DNA of 64,000 nt from an uncultured Anaerotruncus sp. (GTDB taxonomy: Bacteria > Bacillota > Clostridia > Oscillospirales > Ruminococcaceae), in assembly GCA_904398655.1 (NCBI GenBank), contig CAJFPF010000134.1, positions 1 to 64,000 on the forward strand, in the 5' to 3' direction. Within the stretch, counting starts at the first letter, position 1; every line of letters begins with the position of its first letter. Made by a program: the position numbers and the translations under genes. The notes under the pieces were generated by a model, which worked only from the letters and a program-made list of their open reading frames with translations, ran no database searches and was not told the DNA's origin. Shown here one piece after another: positions 40,421-49,479 of the stretch.

Positions 40421-41578
40421 TCACACCACACGTTGACCAGAGATAATGACCACTTGGGGAGGCTCCCTCGTCTCCATGGGTTCCTGGCGAAAGAGCAGCA
40501 GGTCTGCATCCTTTCCCGGCTCCAAAGAGCCGACCCGATCCTGAATTCCGCAGATGCGGGCGGGCTCGATTGTGATCGCTCGGAGGGCGGCCTTCTGGTC
40601 CAGCCCCCCCTGAACCGCCATCTGAGCACTGAGCAGTAGATAATTTTCCGGAACCTCCGGGTGATCGGTACAGATAGCGATGGGGACTCCCGCCCGGTTC
40701 AGGATACCGGCGGCTCGAATGTCGGACTGTGCCAATTCCGGTTTCGTCCGTGCCCCCATCAACGGCCCAACTACCACCGGAACTCCCTCCTTTGCCAGCA
40801 AATCCGCTACCAGATATCCCTCTGTTCCATGGATCAGTACGGGGGCAAATCCAAATTCCCGGGCGATACGCAGCCCTGTAAACATGTCATCTGCCCGGTG
40901 GGCATGGATATGGGCCTGGATCTGCCCTTTTAACAAGGGGAGCAACGCCTCACATTTCGCGTCATATTCCGGCTCCTCCAGATCCTCATCCTCCAACGCG
41001 CGCTCGAGCTGTTCCTGATATTTCTGAGCTTTCGCCAGATGCTCCCGCAACACCGCGGCGATGGCCATGCGGGTGGCAGGCCCTTGCTGCTTTTCATGGT
41101 AGCTGGATTTGGGGTTCTCCCCCATGGCCATTTTCATTGCCAATGGCTCCCGAACCACCATATCATCCACCCGGCGCCCCAAAGTCTTTAAGGCGCACAT
41201 CTGTCCTGCAATGGGATTCGCGCTGCCCGGCCCAGTGACCACTGTACAGACACCGGACGCCCGGGCTTCGGCAAACGCTCGATCCATCGGGTTGACCCCA
41301 TCCAAACCCCGCAGATGGGGGGTGGCGGGGTCGGTATCCTCGTTGCCATCATCCCCCTCGAACCCCAGGCCGTCCTCCCACATTCCGATATGCGAATGGG
41401 CATCTACGAAGCCTGGGACTGCAATCCAGCCTCGGGCGTCCAATACCTCCTGCCCGTCCAGAGGAGGGCAATCCTCCATGGGGCCTACTGTCATGATTTT
41501 TTCCCCGCGCACCTCCACAAAGCCATGGGGATAATCCCGTTGGGCCATGGTGCGTATATCCGCATTGACGATCAGCAT
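40421..41578 (-). CDS. Metal-dependent amidohydrolase
   Basis: The 385-residue product is an amidohydrolase-superfamily enzyme of the imidazolonepropionase-related branch. Metal ligands are visible as DAHSHIG (about residue 60), IHAHRADD (about 225), IHGTEG (about 250) and the catalytic Asp in CTDHPEVP (about 305); a C-terminal composite domain ends in PGKDADLLLF. The substrate is unknown. Close relatives in Firmicutes are annotated only as amidohydrolases. It lies between hpf and the S1-domain gene on the same strand; a terminator separates it from the latter. Confidence 0.85.
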   Translation of the reverse strand: MLIVNADIRTMAQRDYPHGFVEVRGEKIMTVGPMEDCPPLDGQEVLDARGWIAVPGFVDAHSHIGMWEDGLGFEGDDGNEDTDPATPHLRGLDGVNPMDRAFAEARASGVCTVVTGPGSANPIAGQMCALKTLGRRVDDMVVREPLAMKMAMGENPKSSYHEKQQGPATRMAIAAVLREHLAKAQKYQEQLERALEDEDLEEPEYDAKCEALLPLLKGQIQAHIHAHRADDMFTGLRIAREFGFAPVLIHGTEGYLVADLLAKEGVPVVVGPLMGARTKPELAQSDIRAAGILNRAGVPIAICTDHPEVPENYLLLSAQMAVQGGLDQKAALRAITIEPARICGIQDRVGSLEPGKDADLLLFRQEPMETREPPQVVIISGQRVV

Positions 41579-41606
41579 TCCTCTGCCTCCAAATCAACTT
41601 TTATGC

Positions 41607-41632
41607 AAAAACAGGGCGCCGAAGCGCCCTGT
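41607..41632 (-). terminator. Terminator after the S1-domain gene
   Basis: On the minus strand ACAGGGCGC, a TTCG tetraloop and GCGCCCTGT are followed by TTTT. Confidence 0.9.
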
Positions 41633-41642
41633 CCAAATGGCT

Positions 41643-42134
41643 TCATCTCTGGCCCCGGTTCCTGGCGGTTCCGCGTTTCACATCTGTATACCGCTTCAAA
41701 TCGGAGATCCTATCTTCGCTGGTCTGCTTAAACTTGCTCATCATGTCCTCAAAGGACATATTCTCATTGGTGATGGGCTGGCGGCGGTCAAAACCATAGG
41801 AAACCTCCCGTGGCGGGCGGCGTTGAATCGGCCGCTGGCCCCGCTCCCCCTGCTGAGATCCGCGGAAGGGACGCTGGGAGGCATGCCCCTGGGCAGGCTC
41901 TGGAGAAACCTGCTTAATGGACAGGCTCACTTTTCCCTCTGGCGTGATTCCGATGATCTTTACTTTCACCATCTGGTTCAAGGAAAGATAGTCGGAAATC
42001 TCCTTTACATAGGAGGCCGCCACCTCGGAAATGTGCACCATTCCCGTCTTACCCCCTGGTAACTCAATGAATGCGCCGAACTTTGTGATGCCGGTGACTT
42101 TGCCCTCCACAATGTTCCCTACCTCAAGCTGCAT
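41643..42134 (-). CDS. yabR: S1 domain RNA-binding protein, YabR-like
   Basis: The 163-residue product has an S1 domain at 1-75 (VGNIVEGKVTGITKFGAFIE, GMVHISEVA, VKIIGITPEGKVSLSIKQ) and a low-complexity Gln/Arg/Pro-rich region followed by a conserved-looking MSFEDMMSKFKQTSEDRI tail. Similar proteins (YabR/GSP13) bind RNA or ribosomes. It is the last gene of the cluster yabP-yabQ-divIC-yabR, as in Bacillus, and is followed by a strong terminator. Confidence 0.88.
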   Translation of the reverse strand: MQLEVGNIVEGKVTGITKFGAFIELPGGKTGMVHISEVAASYVKEISDYLSLNQMVKVKIIGITPEGKVSLSIKQVSPEPAQGHASQRPFRGSQQGERGQRPIQRRPPREVSYGFDRRQPITNENMSFEDMMSKFKQTSEDRISDLKRYTDVKRGTARNRGQR

Positions 42135-42204
42135 AGATGTCGCGTTTCCTCCTTAACCTCTCTTGTTTTATACATATGCCGGTTTCCCGGCCACACCGAA
42201 CCTA

Positions 42205-42495
42205 TTACGACCCGGATGCATCCCGGAACACATGCTCATCCGAATAGCCCATATCCAACTGATCGCGGGCAATCCGCGCTAAATGGTCCGGGTCCTCCAG
42301 CAAAGCGATCTGGCGCTCCAGCTCCTCCACTTCCAGGCTTTCCTGTTCCAACTGCTGCTGGTAGGTGGCAAGCTCGCCGCGTTTTGCGGAAATCTCCATC
42401 TGCAGCGAAATCAGAGATACAATGACATAGGCGGCAAACGCAAAAACTCCCAGTTTAACCACAAGGTTCATCTTTCTGTTTCCAGCGCTTTTCAT
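42205..42495 (-). CDS. divIC: Septum formation initiator (DivIC/FtsB family)
   Basis: The 96-residue product has a short N-terminal cytoplasmic part, one membrane helix (about 11-31, VVKLGVFAFAAYVIVSLISL) and an external coiled coil (about 33-72, with YQQQLEQESLEVEELERQIA), ending with the ARDQLDMGYSDEHVF segment typical of DivIC. It acts with FtsL and DivIB in the divisome. The gene overlaps yabQ by 41 bases with the ATG at 42495; a second ATG at 42471 would reduce the overlap to 17. Confidence 0.88.
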   Translation of the reverse strand: MKSAGNRKMNLVVKLGVFAFAAYVIVSLISLQMEISAKRGELATYQQQLEQESLEVEELERQIALLEDPDHLARIARDQLDMGYSDEHVFRDASGS

Positions 42496-43042
42496 CCTTC
42501 AAGCCGCTCCTGCATTCCTCATTTTTCTTCTGTCTTTTTCTCCAAAGTTGTTCTTTTAGATTATACAATAAATTGTAGCGCCTTTGCAAGGGGAATCGGG
42601 AATTTTTCCCGTGAGATTTTGCATAATTTGCCAGGTTTTTCACCACTTTTGACACCGGTCGGATGATCCAACCGGCAAGGCGCAGCACAGGCGCCAAAAG
42701 CAGGCGCCACAGAAGGGAAAAAATCCTCCTCAGGATATTTAATATTGCCTGGACCAGCCGAACGGCGAGAGCACCCAAAGTACAATGGTAGAGAGAAAAA
42801 CCAACCAGTTCTCCCACCAAAACAAACAGCCGGATCTCTCCGTAGCCCGCTCCTAACAGATACAGAAACGTCCCCACGGTACAAATTCCAAAAAATAGAA
42901 TATCCTCCACCGCCACCAGCGCCGGAGGGTGGGAAATGATGATCCGGGCCACTCGGAACAGGTCGTAACAGATCCCCAGAACCGCTCCCAACAGGATCCC
43001 GCCTAAAAAGGTCCAAGTCTGCCCTGCAATGGTGATCTCCAT
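42455..43042 (-). CDS. yabQ: Spore cortex biosynthesis protein YabQ
   Basis: YabQ is a membrane protein of the forespore outer membrane needed for cortex formation in Bacillus. The 195-residue product shows the family start (ITIAGQTWTFLGGILLGAVL, GICYDLFRVAR), three or four membrane segments (up to about 105) and a positively charged cytoplasmic tail rich in Lys and Arg. It stands in the conserved order yabP-yabQ-divIC, 11 bases after yabP. Its tail overlaps divIC. The presence of yabP/yabQ implies an endospore former. Confidence 0.9.
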   Translation of the reverse strand: MEITIAGQTWTFLGGILLGAVLGICYDLFRVARIIISHPPALVAVEDILFFGICTVGTFLYLLGAGYGEIRLFVLVGELVGFSLYHCTLGALAVRLVQAILNILRRIFSLLWRLLLAPVLRLAGWIIRPVSKVVKNLANYAKSHGKNSRFPLQRRYNLLYNLKEQLWRKRQKKNEECRSGLKDEKRWKQKDEPCG

Positions 43043-43053
43043 TTTACGGCCCC

Positions 43054-43335
43054 CTAACGGAACAGGCGGCTGATTAGTCCGCCCCGATTGGGCCGTTGGT
43101 CGGTATAGGAGATACCGTCAATCCGGCTTCCCTCCAGGCTGACCTCCCCTGTCTCCACATCGATTCGATTGATATGGAGCTGTTCCCCACGGATTGCAAT
43201 CTGGCCGGTATCGCAATAGAGCACCACCAGCTGTTCATCGAAGCTGTCCACATCGGTGATCCCTGAAAGGTTCATCCGCTTCCGGCTCTCCAGAATAACA
43301 TTATGCGGCCGGGACTGCCCCTGTAATTCCGCCAT
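43054..43335 (-). CDS. yabP: Sporulation protein YabP
   Basis: The 93-residue product is of YabP/YqfC type (HNVILESRKRMNLSGITDVD in parts, SFDEQLVVLYCDTGQIAIRG, LHINRIDVETGEVSLEG), ending in a short basic tail. YabP is required for cortex assembly. The ATG at 43335 follows AGGGGG; the longer open frame has no site. It is directly upstream of yabQ. Confidence 0.9.
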   Translation of the reverse strand: MAELQGQSRPHNVILESRKRMNLSGITDVDSFDEQLVVLYCDTGQIAIRGEQLHINRIDVETGEVSLEGSRIDGISYTDQRPNRGGLISRLFR

Positions 43336-43417
43336 AGCTTCGCCCCCTTTTTGCATAGATATGCGCCCCGAAAGGCGATGATGCAAAAAGACGCTGCCGC
43401 CCTGCCTTACCGGCGGC

Positions 43418-43660
43418 TCAATCTACCACTACATAGCCATCCGCGGCATTTTCCTTTTTGGCATATTCATTGACTGCCGTCACCTTGACCTTCAGAGGCT
43501 TTTGCCCCAGGTTCAATTCGATCAGGTCCCCTTCCTTTACCTCGTAGGAGGCCCGTGCCGGCTTCCCATTCACACTGACCCTTCCCGCGTCGCAGGCCTC
43601 GTTGGCCACTGTACGCCGCTTGATCAAACGGGTCACCTTCAAATATTTGTCCAGTCTCAT
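43418..43660 (-). CDS. rqcP: S4 domain protein RqcP (YabO)
   Basis: The 80-residue product is almost entirely an S4 RNA-binding domain (MRLDKYLKVTRLIKRRTVAN, VSVNGKPARASYEVKEGDLI). RqcP binds stalled 50S-peptidyl-tRNA complexes and supports alanine tailing with RqcH. Length and neighbours (mazG, yabP) match yabO of Bacillus. GAGGAGG lies five bases before ATG 43660; the longer frame starts inside hup and is not credible. Confidence 0.9.
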   Translation of the reverse strand: MRLDKYLKVTRLIKRRTVANEACDAGRVSVNGKPARASYEVKEGDLIELNLGQKPLKVKVTAVNEYAKKENAADGYVVVD

Positions 43661-43694
43661 TGTTTCCTCCTCGGCTCTGCCGTTTTTATCATAA

Positions 43695-43726
43695 GAAAAA
43701 GCCTGCCACAGAAATTGCGACAGGCT
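43695..43726 (-). terminator. Terminator after hup
   Basis: On the minus strand AGCCTGTC, a nine-base loop and GGCAGGCT are followed by TTTTTC. It may reduce read-through from hup into rqcP. Confidence 0.75.
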
Positions 43727-43745
43727 GGTATAGCAAACTCGTGGA

Positions 43746-44024
43746 TTATTTCCCGGCAACCGCATCTTTCAGAGCTTTGCCAGCTTTGAAAGAAGGGACG
43801 GTAGCGGCAGCAATGGTGATCTCCTCCTTGGTGATGGGGTTGATCCCTTTGCGCTCGCCGCGGGTTTTGGTCTCGAAGGTGCCAAAGCCAACCAGCGCAA
43901 CCCGTTCGCCGTTTTTCAGCGCCTCGGTGATGGCGTCCACAACAGCGGCCACGGCTTTTTCGCTATCTTTTTTGGAAAATCCGGACTTCTCCGCGACTGC
44001 GGTGATGAGTTCTGCTTTCGTCAT
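43746..44024 (-). CDS. hup: HU family DNA-binding protein
   Basis: The 92-residue product is a standard HU (MTKAELITAVAEKSGFSKKD, the VALVGFGTFETKTRGERKGINP arm in parts, and the final PSFKAGKALKDAVAGK in parts). It bends and packs DNA. GGAGGT lies seven bases before ATG 44024. It sits between mazG and rqcP, a place used in many Clostridia but not in Bacillus. Confidence 0.96.
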   Translation of the reverse strand: MTKAELITAVAEKSGFSKKDSEKAVAAVVDAITEALKNGERVALVGFGTFETKTRGERKGINPITKEEITIAAATVPSFKAGKALKDAVAGK

Positions 44025-44082
44025 GTGAATGACCTCCATACATTATTTCATTATCTCCTCAGACATATTGCCTGTGATAAGA

Positions 44083-44886
44083 CTACATCCTCAGGGCCTT
44101 AGCCTCTGACCAAAGGTTGGACAGTTGTTCTGCCGAGGCCGTCTTCAAATCGATCCCCCGTTTTAGAGCCAACTGCTCCACCTGGGTAAACCGGCCAATG
44201 AACTTTTCACAGGCCTTGTCCAAGCGCTCTTCTGGGTCTTGGTGCAACATTCTGGCCGCATTGACCGCCGCAAATAACAGATCCCCCAGTTCCTCTCCTA
44301 TTTGCGCTTCTGAACCGGAAGCTGCCGCCTCCTTGAGTTCCTCAAGTTCGCTTTCCAAATCTTTCATCGCCCAGCTGAACTCGGGATAGGCAAAACCGGC
44401 TTTGGCCGCGCGGCTCTGGATCTTGTCGCTGCGCATGAGCGCTGGGAGTACACGGGGTACGCTCTCCAGTGTTTGGGAAGCAGTTGTCTGCCCCTTGCTC
44501 TTCGCTTTGATTCTGTCCCAGTTCTGCGTCACTTCGCCGCTATCAGAAACCTCGGCTGTACCAAACACATGGGGATGGCGCAGGATCAACTTTTTGCAGA
44601 TACCATCACAGACGTCCCCAAAATCAAACCGGCCGGCCTCCTGTTCCAGCCGGGCGTGAAACACCACCTGGAGCAGCACATCCCCCAGTTCCTCCCGCAG
44701 GAGAACCGGATCTTCGGTATCAATGGCCTCCAACACCTCATAGGTCTCTTCCAAGAAGTTGCGGCGGATGGAGTGATGATCCTGCTCCCGATCCCAGGGG
44801 CATCCATCTTCCCCTCGCAACAGGGCCATGATCTCCAGCAGATCGTCGATTCCATAGGAAGCTTTCTGTTGAAAGTTGACCGGCAC
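44083..44886 (-). CDS. mazG: Nucleoside triphosphate pyrophosphohydrolase MazG
   Basis: The 267-residue product has two MazG domains. The first carries CPWDREQDHHSIRRNFLEE and EELGDVLLQVVFHARLEQE in parts (about 28-90), and the second EELEELKEAAASGSEAQIGE with EELGDLLFAAVNAAR (about 175-215); the ExxE and ExxD residues bind Mg. It hydrolyses (deoxy)nucleoside triphosphates to monophosphates and pyrophosphate. Start is GTG at 44886 with GGGGAGG upstream. It corresponds to the MazG part of yabN in the Bacillus order. Confidence 0.93.
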   Translation of the reverse strand: MPVNFQQKASYGIDDLLEIMALLRGEDGCPWDREQDHHSIRRNFLEETYEVLEAIDTEDPVLLREELGDVLLQVVFHARLEQEAGRFDFGDVCDGICKKLILRHPHVFGTAEVSDSGEVTQNWDRIKAKSKGQTTASQTLESVPRVLPALMRSDKIQSRAAKAGFAYPEFSWAMKDLESELEELKEAAASGSEAQIGEELGDLLFAAVNAARMLHQDPEERLDKACEKFIGRFTQVEQLALKRGIDLKTASAEQLSNLWSEAKALRM

Positions 44887-44933
44887 AGCGTCGCCTCCCC
44901 TGCTTTTTCCTCTTCCGACGGTTCTTTAGTATT

Positions 44934-46664
44934 CTACCCCAAAAGGGAGCGCTTTTCAAGTAGATTTCCGAACTTTTCTCCGCCCGGAAGCATAGAAATA
45001 TCGGCTTTTGTAAGGGCTTTCATCAAAAGCACAAGAAATAGGTAAAAAATTCCTCCCAAAGCAATGGAAATCACCAGTTTCCATTCGCTTCCCCAATGTT
45101 GAAAGAGGAAACGATGGCTCAGATAGGCAATTCCCCCACATCCAAGCCCTGCCAGCAGCGGTTTCCCAAATATTTCCGCCCCTGAAAGCCGCAACCCGGT
45201 CTGCTGCACCATCTGCCACAATCCACCGAAAAACACGAAGGCATGACAGAGCAATGTCCCCACAGGGGCAGCTTGGATATTTAAACGGGGATCCGCGACC
45301 AATATAAAATTGCAGAGCAGTTTCAGTATCCCACCTATGAACAACAATTTCACCGGTATTGTTGCCCGTCCGGTGGCCTGTAGGATGGCATTGACAGGCA
45401 GACTCATGGCCAGCAAAATGGAACTCAGACCCATTAGCCGCAGTGCCGACACAATAGCCGCTGCCTCCAGCGGCCGGGAGGCATAGAGAAGGCCCAAAAT
45501 CGGTTCTGCCAATAGGCATAGGCCAATGCCCGCAGGCATGGCCAACAGTGCGGAGATGCGCAGAGCCGAGGTAGCTGTCTGCTCCAAGTGCCGGCGGTTT
45601 TTTACCGCCCAGGCCGCTGATATCGCCGGCAATAGGCTGATCCCTACAGTTCCAATGAGGGCCGGCGTGAGATTATAAAGCGGGACGGCCAGTCCAGAAT
45701 AGCATCCATAGAGATAGGAAGGAAGTCGATCTAACGGAACCCCTGAAGGAATTTTCCCCTGATATTGCTTTAAGAGCAGTGCCGGGGCCCGTTCCACCGC
45801 CGCTTCCAACCGGTTCATCACAGAGACCAGATCAATAAAAGAGGTCAGGTTGGAGATCACAGAGGCGATGCAGACGGGAATCGCAATGGACAATAGTTGT
45901 CTAGTTAGCTGTTTCTCCTCCCTGCGGGGAGGGGAAAAGTCCGGTTGTCTCTTCTGGTGGCGAAAGTGCCAAAAGATCAGATAGAGGGTTCCACAAAGGG
46001 TACTGATTGTCACTCCTAAAATGGCACCGGCGGCGCTGTAGGGCAGCAGGGCCAGATGGGCCTCTTCCAAACTCTGGCAAAGGGTTCCAAACACCTGTCC
46101 GCCGCTTCTATACTGTTTCAGTCCTACCTGGGTAACCAATACCGCCAAGCCCAACCCAAAACAGAGTTTGCTGACGGCTTCTACCACTTGGGAAACCGCT
46201 GTGGGAACCATATTGTGCATCCCCTGCCAGTATCCCCGTAACACCGCCATCAAGCAGCCAAATAAAAGGGCTGGCGCCAGCATCCTCACAGCCGCAGCGG
46301 CTTGGGGATTTTTGACCAGCTGGGCAAATGCCTCCGCCCCCAGTAGCATCAGGCCCATTCCCAGTGCCCCCAAACCGGCAAATGTCCATAACGCCCGATG
46401 GAATAGCCGCGAAGTCTGATGGAGCTGCCCTTTCGCCACCAACTCACTCACCAGTTTGGAGACCGCCACCGGGACGCCAGAGACGAACAGCGCATAGAGG
46501 GGATAATAGAGGTCGTAGGCTACATTGAAATAACTCATGCCCACGCCGCCCAGCAGGTTTGTCAGAGGGATTTTGAAGCAGGCGCCGATGAGTTTTACCA
46601 CTGCCATTCCCACAGCCAGAATGAACGTCCCATATAAATAGCCCCGTTTCTGTGGATTTGGCAA
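44934..46664 (-). CDS. SpoVB/MurJ-like polysaccharide flippase
   Basis: The 576-residue product is a membrane protein of the MOP superfamily with about 14 segments. The N terminus (GTFILAVGMAVVKLIGACFK, NLLGGVGMSYFNVAYDLYYP) and VSGVPVAVSKLVSE are characteristic of the SpoVB/YtgP/MurJ group that moves lipid-linked precursors across the membrane. It starts with TTG at 46664 behind GGGGGGAGG. It lies at the place of spoVB/yabM before mazG, so a role in cortex or peptidoglycan precursor export is likely; the exact member cannot be fixed. Confidence 0.87.
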   Translation of the reverse strand: MPNPQKRGYLYGTFILAVGMAVVKLIGACFKIPLTNLLGGVGMSYFNVAYDLYYPLYALFVSGVPVAVSKLVSELVAKGQLHQTSRLFHRALWTFAGLGALGMGLMLLGAEAFAQLVKNPQAAAAVRMLAPALLFGCLMAVLRGYWQGMHNMVPTAVSQVVEAVSKLCFGLGLAVLVTQVGLKQYRSGGQVFGTLCQSLEEAHLALLPYSAAGAILGVTISTLCGTLYLIFWHFRHQKRQPDFSPPRREEKQLTRQLLSIAIPVCIASVISNLTSFIDLVSVMNRLEAAVERAPALLLKQYQGKIPSGVPLDRLPSYLYGCYSGLAVPLYNLTPALIGTVGISLLPAISAAWAVKNRRHLEQTATSALRISALLAMPAGIGLCLLAEPILGLLYASRPLEAAAIVSALRLMGLSSILLAMSLPVNAILQATGRATIPVKLLFIGGILKLLCNFILVADPRLNIQAAPVGTLLCHAFVFFGGLWQMVQQTGLRLSGAEIFGKPLLAGLGCGGIAYLSHRFLFQHWGSEWKLVISIALGGIFYLFLVLLMKALTKADISMLPGGEKFGNLLEKRSLLG

Positions 46665-46751
46665 GGGCCTCCCCCCATTCCTACAAATTTTCCGATCTAT
46701 TGGGATCTATATGAGTCCATTGTGGGGTTTATGTCCCCGAAAAGGCCAAGC

Positions 46752-46787
46752 AAAAGCGGGTGCCGGCTATCCTAACCAACACCCGCT
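46752..46787 (-). terminator. Terminator of the liv operon
   Basis: On the minus strand AGCGGGTG, a loop of 17 bases and CACCCGCT are followed by TTTGC. It lies 20 bases after livF. Confidence 0.65.
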
Positions 46788-46806
46788 CCTATGCCAATGA
46801 ATCCGC

Positions 46807-47517
46807 CTATTGGCGTTTTTTGCCCAAATATGCCGCTTTGACACTCTCATCCTGAAGCAGATCTATACCAGTGCCGCTCATGGTAATTTTGCCAGTCTCC
46901 AACACGTAGCCAAAATCCGCCGTCCGTAGGGCCATATTGGCATTTTGTTCAATCAAGAGAATGGTAACCCCTCGTTTGTGGATCTCTTTGATGATATCAA
47001 AGATCCCCTTGACCACCAGGGGTGCCAGGCCCAAAGAGGGCTCATCCATCATAATCAGTTTCGGATGGCTCATCAGCGCCCTTCCCACCGCCAGCATCTG
47101 TTGTTCCCCTCCGGAGAGGGTGCCTGCCAGCTGCCAGGAACGCTCTTTCAAGCGGGGAAACAGATCGTAAATCCAACGGAAATCTTCGCTGAAGTCCTTT
47201 TCCTTGCGCAGGTAAGCGCCTATCTTCAAGTTCTCCAGAACGGTCAGATCGGGGAATACCCGCCGCCCCTCCGGCACCAGGGTAATCCCCCGGCTCACGA
47301 TCTTTTCCGGCTCCATGCCGGTGATTTCCTCCCCCTGATAGGTAATTCTTCCTGATTTGGGCTTCACAAGGCCACTGATGGTCCGCAACGTAGTGCTCTT
47401 CCCGGCGCCATTTGCGCCGATCAGCGTCACAATGCTCTGATCCGGCACCTCCAGAGAAATCCCCTTGACCGCCTCAATCCCGCTATAGGAAACGTAAAGG
47501 TTCTCAATCTTCAGCAT
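46807..47517 (-). CDS. livF: Branched-chain amino-acid ABC transporter ATPase LivF
   Basis: The 236-residue product has Walker A IGANGAGKST (about 36-45), the signature LSGGEQQMLAVGRAL, Walker B LIMMDEPSLGL and the H-loop region (LLIEQN, with Gln/Asn in place of His, as is usual in LivF). It is the last gene of livKHMGF and its start overlaps the end of livG by 14 bases. Confidence 0.92.
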   Translation of the reverse strand: MLKIENLYVSYSGIEAVKGISLEVPDQSIVTLIGANGAGKSTTLRTISGLVKPKSGRITYQGEEITGMEPEKIVSRGITLVPEGRRVFPDLTVLENLKIGAYLRKEKDFSEDFRWIYDLFPRLKERSWQLAGTLSGGEQQMLAVGRALMSHPKLIMMDEPSLGLAPLVVKGIFDIIKEIHKRGVTILLIEQNANMALRTADFGYVLETGKITMSGTGIDLLQDESVKAAYLGKKRQ

Positions 47518-48352
47518 CTTCTGGCACCCCCAGGTAGGCTTCCACCACACGTGGATTATTTTGGATCTCCTCCGGCGTCCCTTGGGCAATGGTCTGTCCA
47601 AAATCCAGCACGTAGATCCTATTTGAAATCTCCATCACCAGGTCCATATGGTGTTCAATGATGAAAACGGTCAGATGAAAATCCTTTTGAATCTGACGGA
47701 TAAAGGCCGTCAGCTCGTCGGTCTCCTGCGGATTCATGCCCGCCGCCGGCTCATCCAGCAACAGTAGGGTGGGCTGAGTCGCCAAAGCCCGGGCAATCTC
47801 CAACCGCCTCTGTTGCCCATAGGGCAATGAACTGGCCACCTCATCTTTCAGATTTTCCAAACCTAAAATCCGCAACAGCTCCATCGTCTCCTGACGCTGT
47901 TGCCGCTCCTCCCGGGCGTTCAAACGGAAGGTTGCAGAAAAAACATTGGCATGGGAGTGCATATGCTTGGCGATCAATACATTTTCAAATACAGAAAGGC
48001 TTTTGAATAAGCGTATATTTTGAAAGGTACGGGCTACCCCCAATTTGGTGATCTGATCGGGGGTCTTAACAAGCACCTGTGGAAATTTCTCCGGATGGCT
48101 CCCCTGATAATTTTGTCTCATTTTTCCCTGGGGGTGGTTGGAAACAATCATCTCATCGTGAAAATAAATTGCCCCATTGGTGGGCGCATAGACGCCGGTG
48201 ATCATATTGAACGCGGTGGTTTTTCCCGCGCCATTTGGGCCAATGAGCGCTACAATCTCTCCTTCGTCAATATGGAGGGAGAGGTCATTTACCGCCACCA
48301 CACCGCCAAATTGCATGGTCAAATTTTCTAAGCGCAACACATGATTTCCCAT
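47504..48352 (-). CDS. livG: Branched-chain amino-acid ABC transporter ATPase LivG
   Basis: The 282-residue product has Walker A GPNGAGKTTAFN, an inserted segment after it (MRQNYQGSHPEKFPQVLVKT, longer than in E. coli), the VARTFQNIRLF Q-loop, the signature LPYGQQRRLEIARAL, Walker B LLLLDEPAAGM and the switch His in IIEHHMDLV. The ATG at 48352 shares its first base with the livM stop (TAATG). Confidence 0.92.
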   Translation of the reverse strand: MGNHVLRLENLTMQFGGVVAVNDLSLHIDEGEIVALIGPNGAGKTTAFNMITGVYAPTNGAIYFHDEMIVSNHPQGKMRQNYQGSHPEKFPQVLVKTPDQITKLGVARTFQNIRLFKSLSVFENVLIAKHMHSHANVFSATFRLNAREERQQRQETMELLRILGLENLKDEVASSLPYGQQRRLEIARALATQPTLLLLDEPAAGMNPQETDELTAFIRQIQKDFHLTVFIIEHHMDLVMEISNRIYVLDFGQTIAQGTPEEIQNNPRVVEAYLGVPEDAED

Positions 48353-49479
48353 TACGCGGCGCCTCCCTTCGATGGACGTTGCCTTTTGATCAGGCGCTTT
48401 ATCAGGCCATAAAGGCCATCCCAACTGAATTCACGGTCGCCCATCAGGCCGCGCCGGTAAAACAGGACCACCACCATCAAAAGCACGGAAAAAACGACCA
48501 TCCGAAATCCCGGCCGGAATAGGGGGATTGATATACCGCCGATGGACAACGGGGTATCAAAGAACCGCAGCCACCATTCCTTACTGGCGGTCACCAGGAG
48601 AGCGCCGATGACACTGCCAGTGATGCTGCCTAGGCCGCCGATCACTACAATCAACAGGATATCGTAGGTGAGGGTGATTGAAAACGTCTTGGCCTCGATG
48701 GAGCGCATGAACATGGCCAACATCCCGCCCGCGATAGCGGTAAAAAATGAGCTGACCACAAAGGAGAGCTCCTTATGGCGAAACAGGTTAATCCCCATGG
48801 CCTCCGCCGCGATTTCGTCCTCCCGGATCGCTTTGAATGCTCGGCCATAGGTGGAACGGATCAGCAGAGCCATCAGGCCGATGCATACCCCTGCAATGAT
48901 AAATGTGATCAGGATACTGGAAAAGCCGGGAATTTTGTTCAAACCGTAGGAACCGTTGGTAATGGTGTCCATCTGGGGGCTGGAAAGGATCGCCCGGATA
49001 ATCTCTGAAAAACCCAGGGTGGCCACCGCCAAATAGTCACTCTTCAACCGCAACACAGGGATTCCAATGAGGGCGGCAAACAGGGCACCCATCAATCCTC
49101 CCACGATCAGCGCCAGATAGGGGTAGGCCATTTGGACCGCCCCGGGGGCAGACTCCAGCAGGGTTTTAAACGCTTTGATGCCAGGATTGATCCCATTCAT
49201 ATAGTAGACACTGTCCACTGCGTCCACCGGAATCAGTAAAATAGCTGTGGTATAGGCCCCAATGGCCATAAATCCGGCCTGGCCCAGAGAAAACAGGCCG
49301 GTGAAGCCGTTGAGAAGGTTCATGGCCACCGCGACCACTGCCAAAATAACGCCCTTTTCCAATACAGAAAGCAGCATCCCGTTTTGAGCCTTGTCCTGTT
49401 CCACCATCAACAGAAAAACAGCGACAAGGAGCACCAAAAACCCGGATAATAGGATCCTCATGGATTTTTTCATCATCAT
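48352..49479 (-). CDS. livM: Branched-chain amino-acid ABC transporter permease LivM
   Basis: The 375-residue product is a permease with about nine membrane segments and the family motifs LLNGFTGLFSLGQAGFMAIG (about 60-80) and RAFKAIREDEIAAEAMGIN, with GGLGSITGSVIGA near the end. It forms the channel together with LivH. Several successive start codons (GTG and three ATG) occur at the overlap with the livH stop; the ATG at 49479 is taken as a compromise. Confidence 0.9.
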   Translation of the reverse strand: MMMKKSMRILLSGFLVLLVAVFLLMVEQDKAQNGMLLSVLEKGVILAVVAVAMNLLNGFTGLFSLGQAGFMAIGAYTTAILLIPVDAVDSVYYMNGINPGIKAFKTLLESAPGAVQMAYPYLALIVGGLMGALFAALIGIPVLRLKSDYLAVATLGFSEIIRAILSSPQMDTITNGSYGLNKIPGFSSILITFIIAGVCIGLMALLIRSTYGRAFKAIREDEIAAEAMGINLFRHKELSFVVSSFFTAIAGGMLAMFMRSIEAKTFSITLTYDILLIVVIGGLGSITGSVIGALLVTASKEWWLRFFDTPLSIGGISIPLFRPGFRMVVFSVLLMVVVLFYRRGLMGDREFSWDGLYGLIKRLIKRQRPSKGGAA

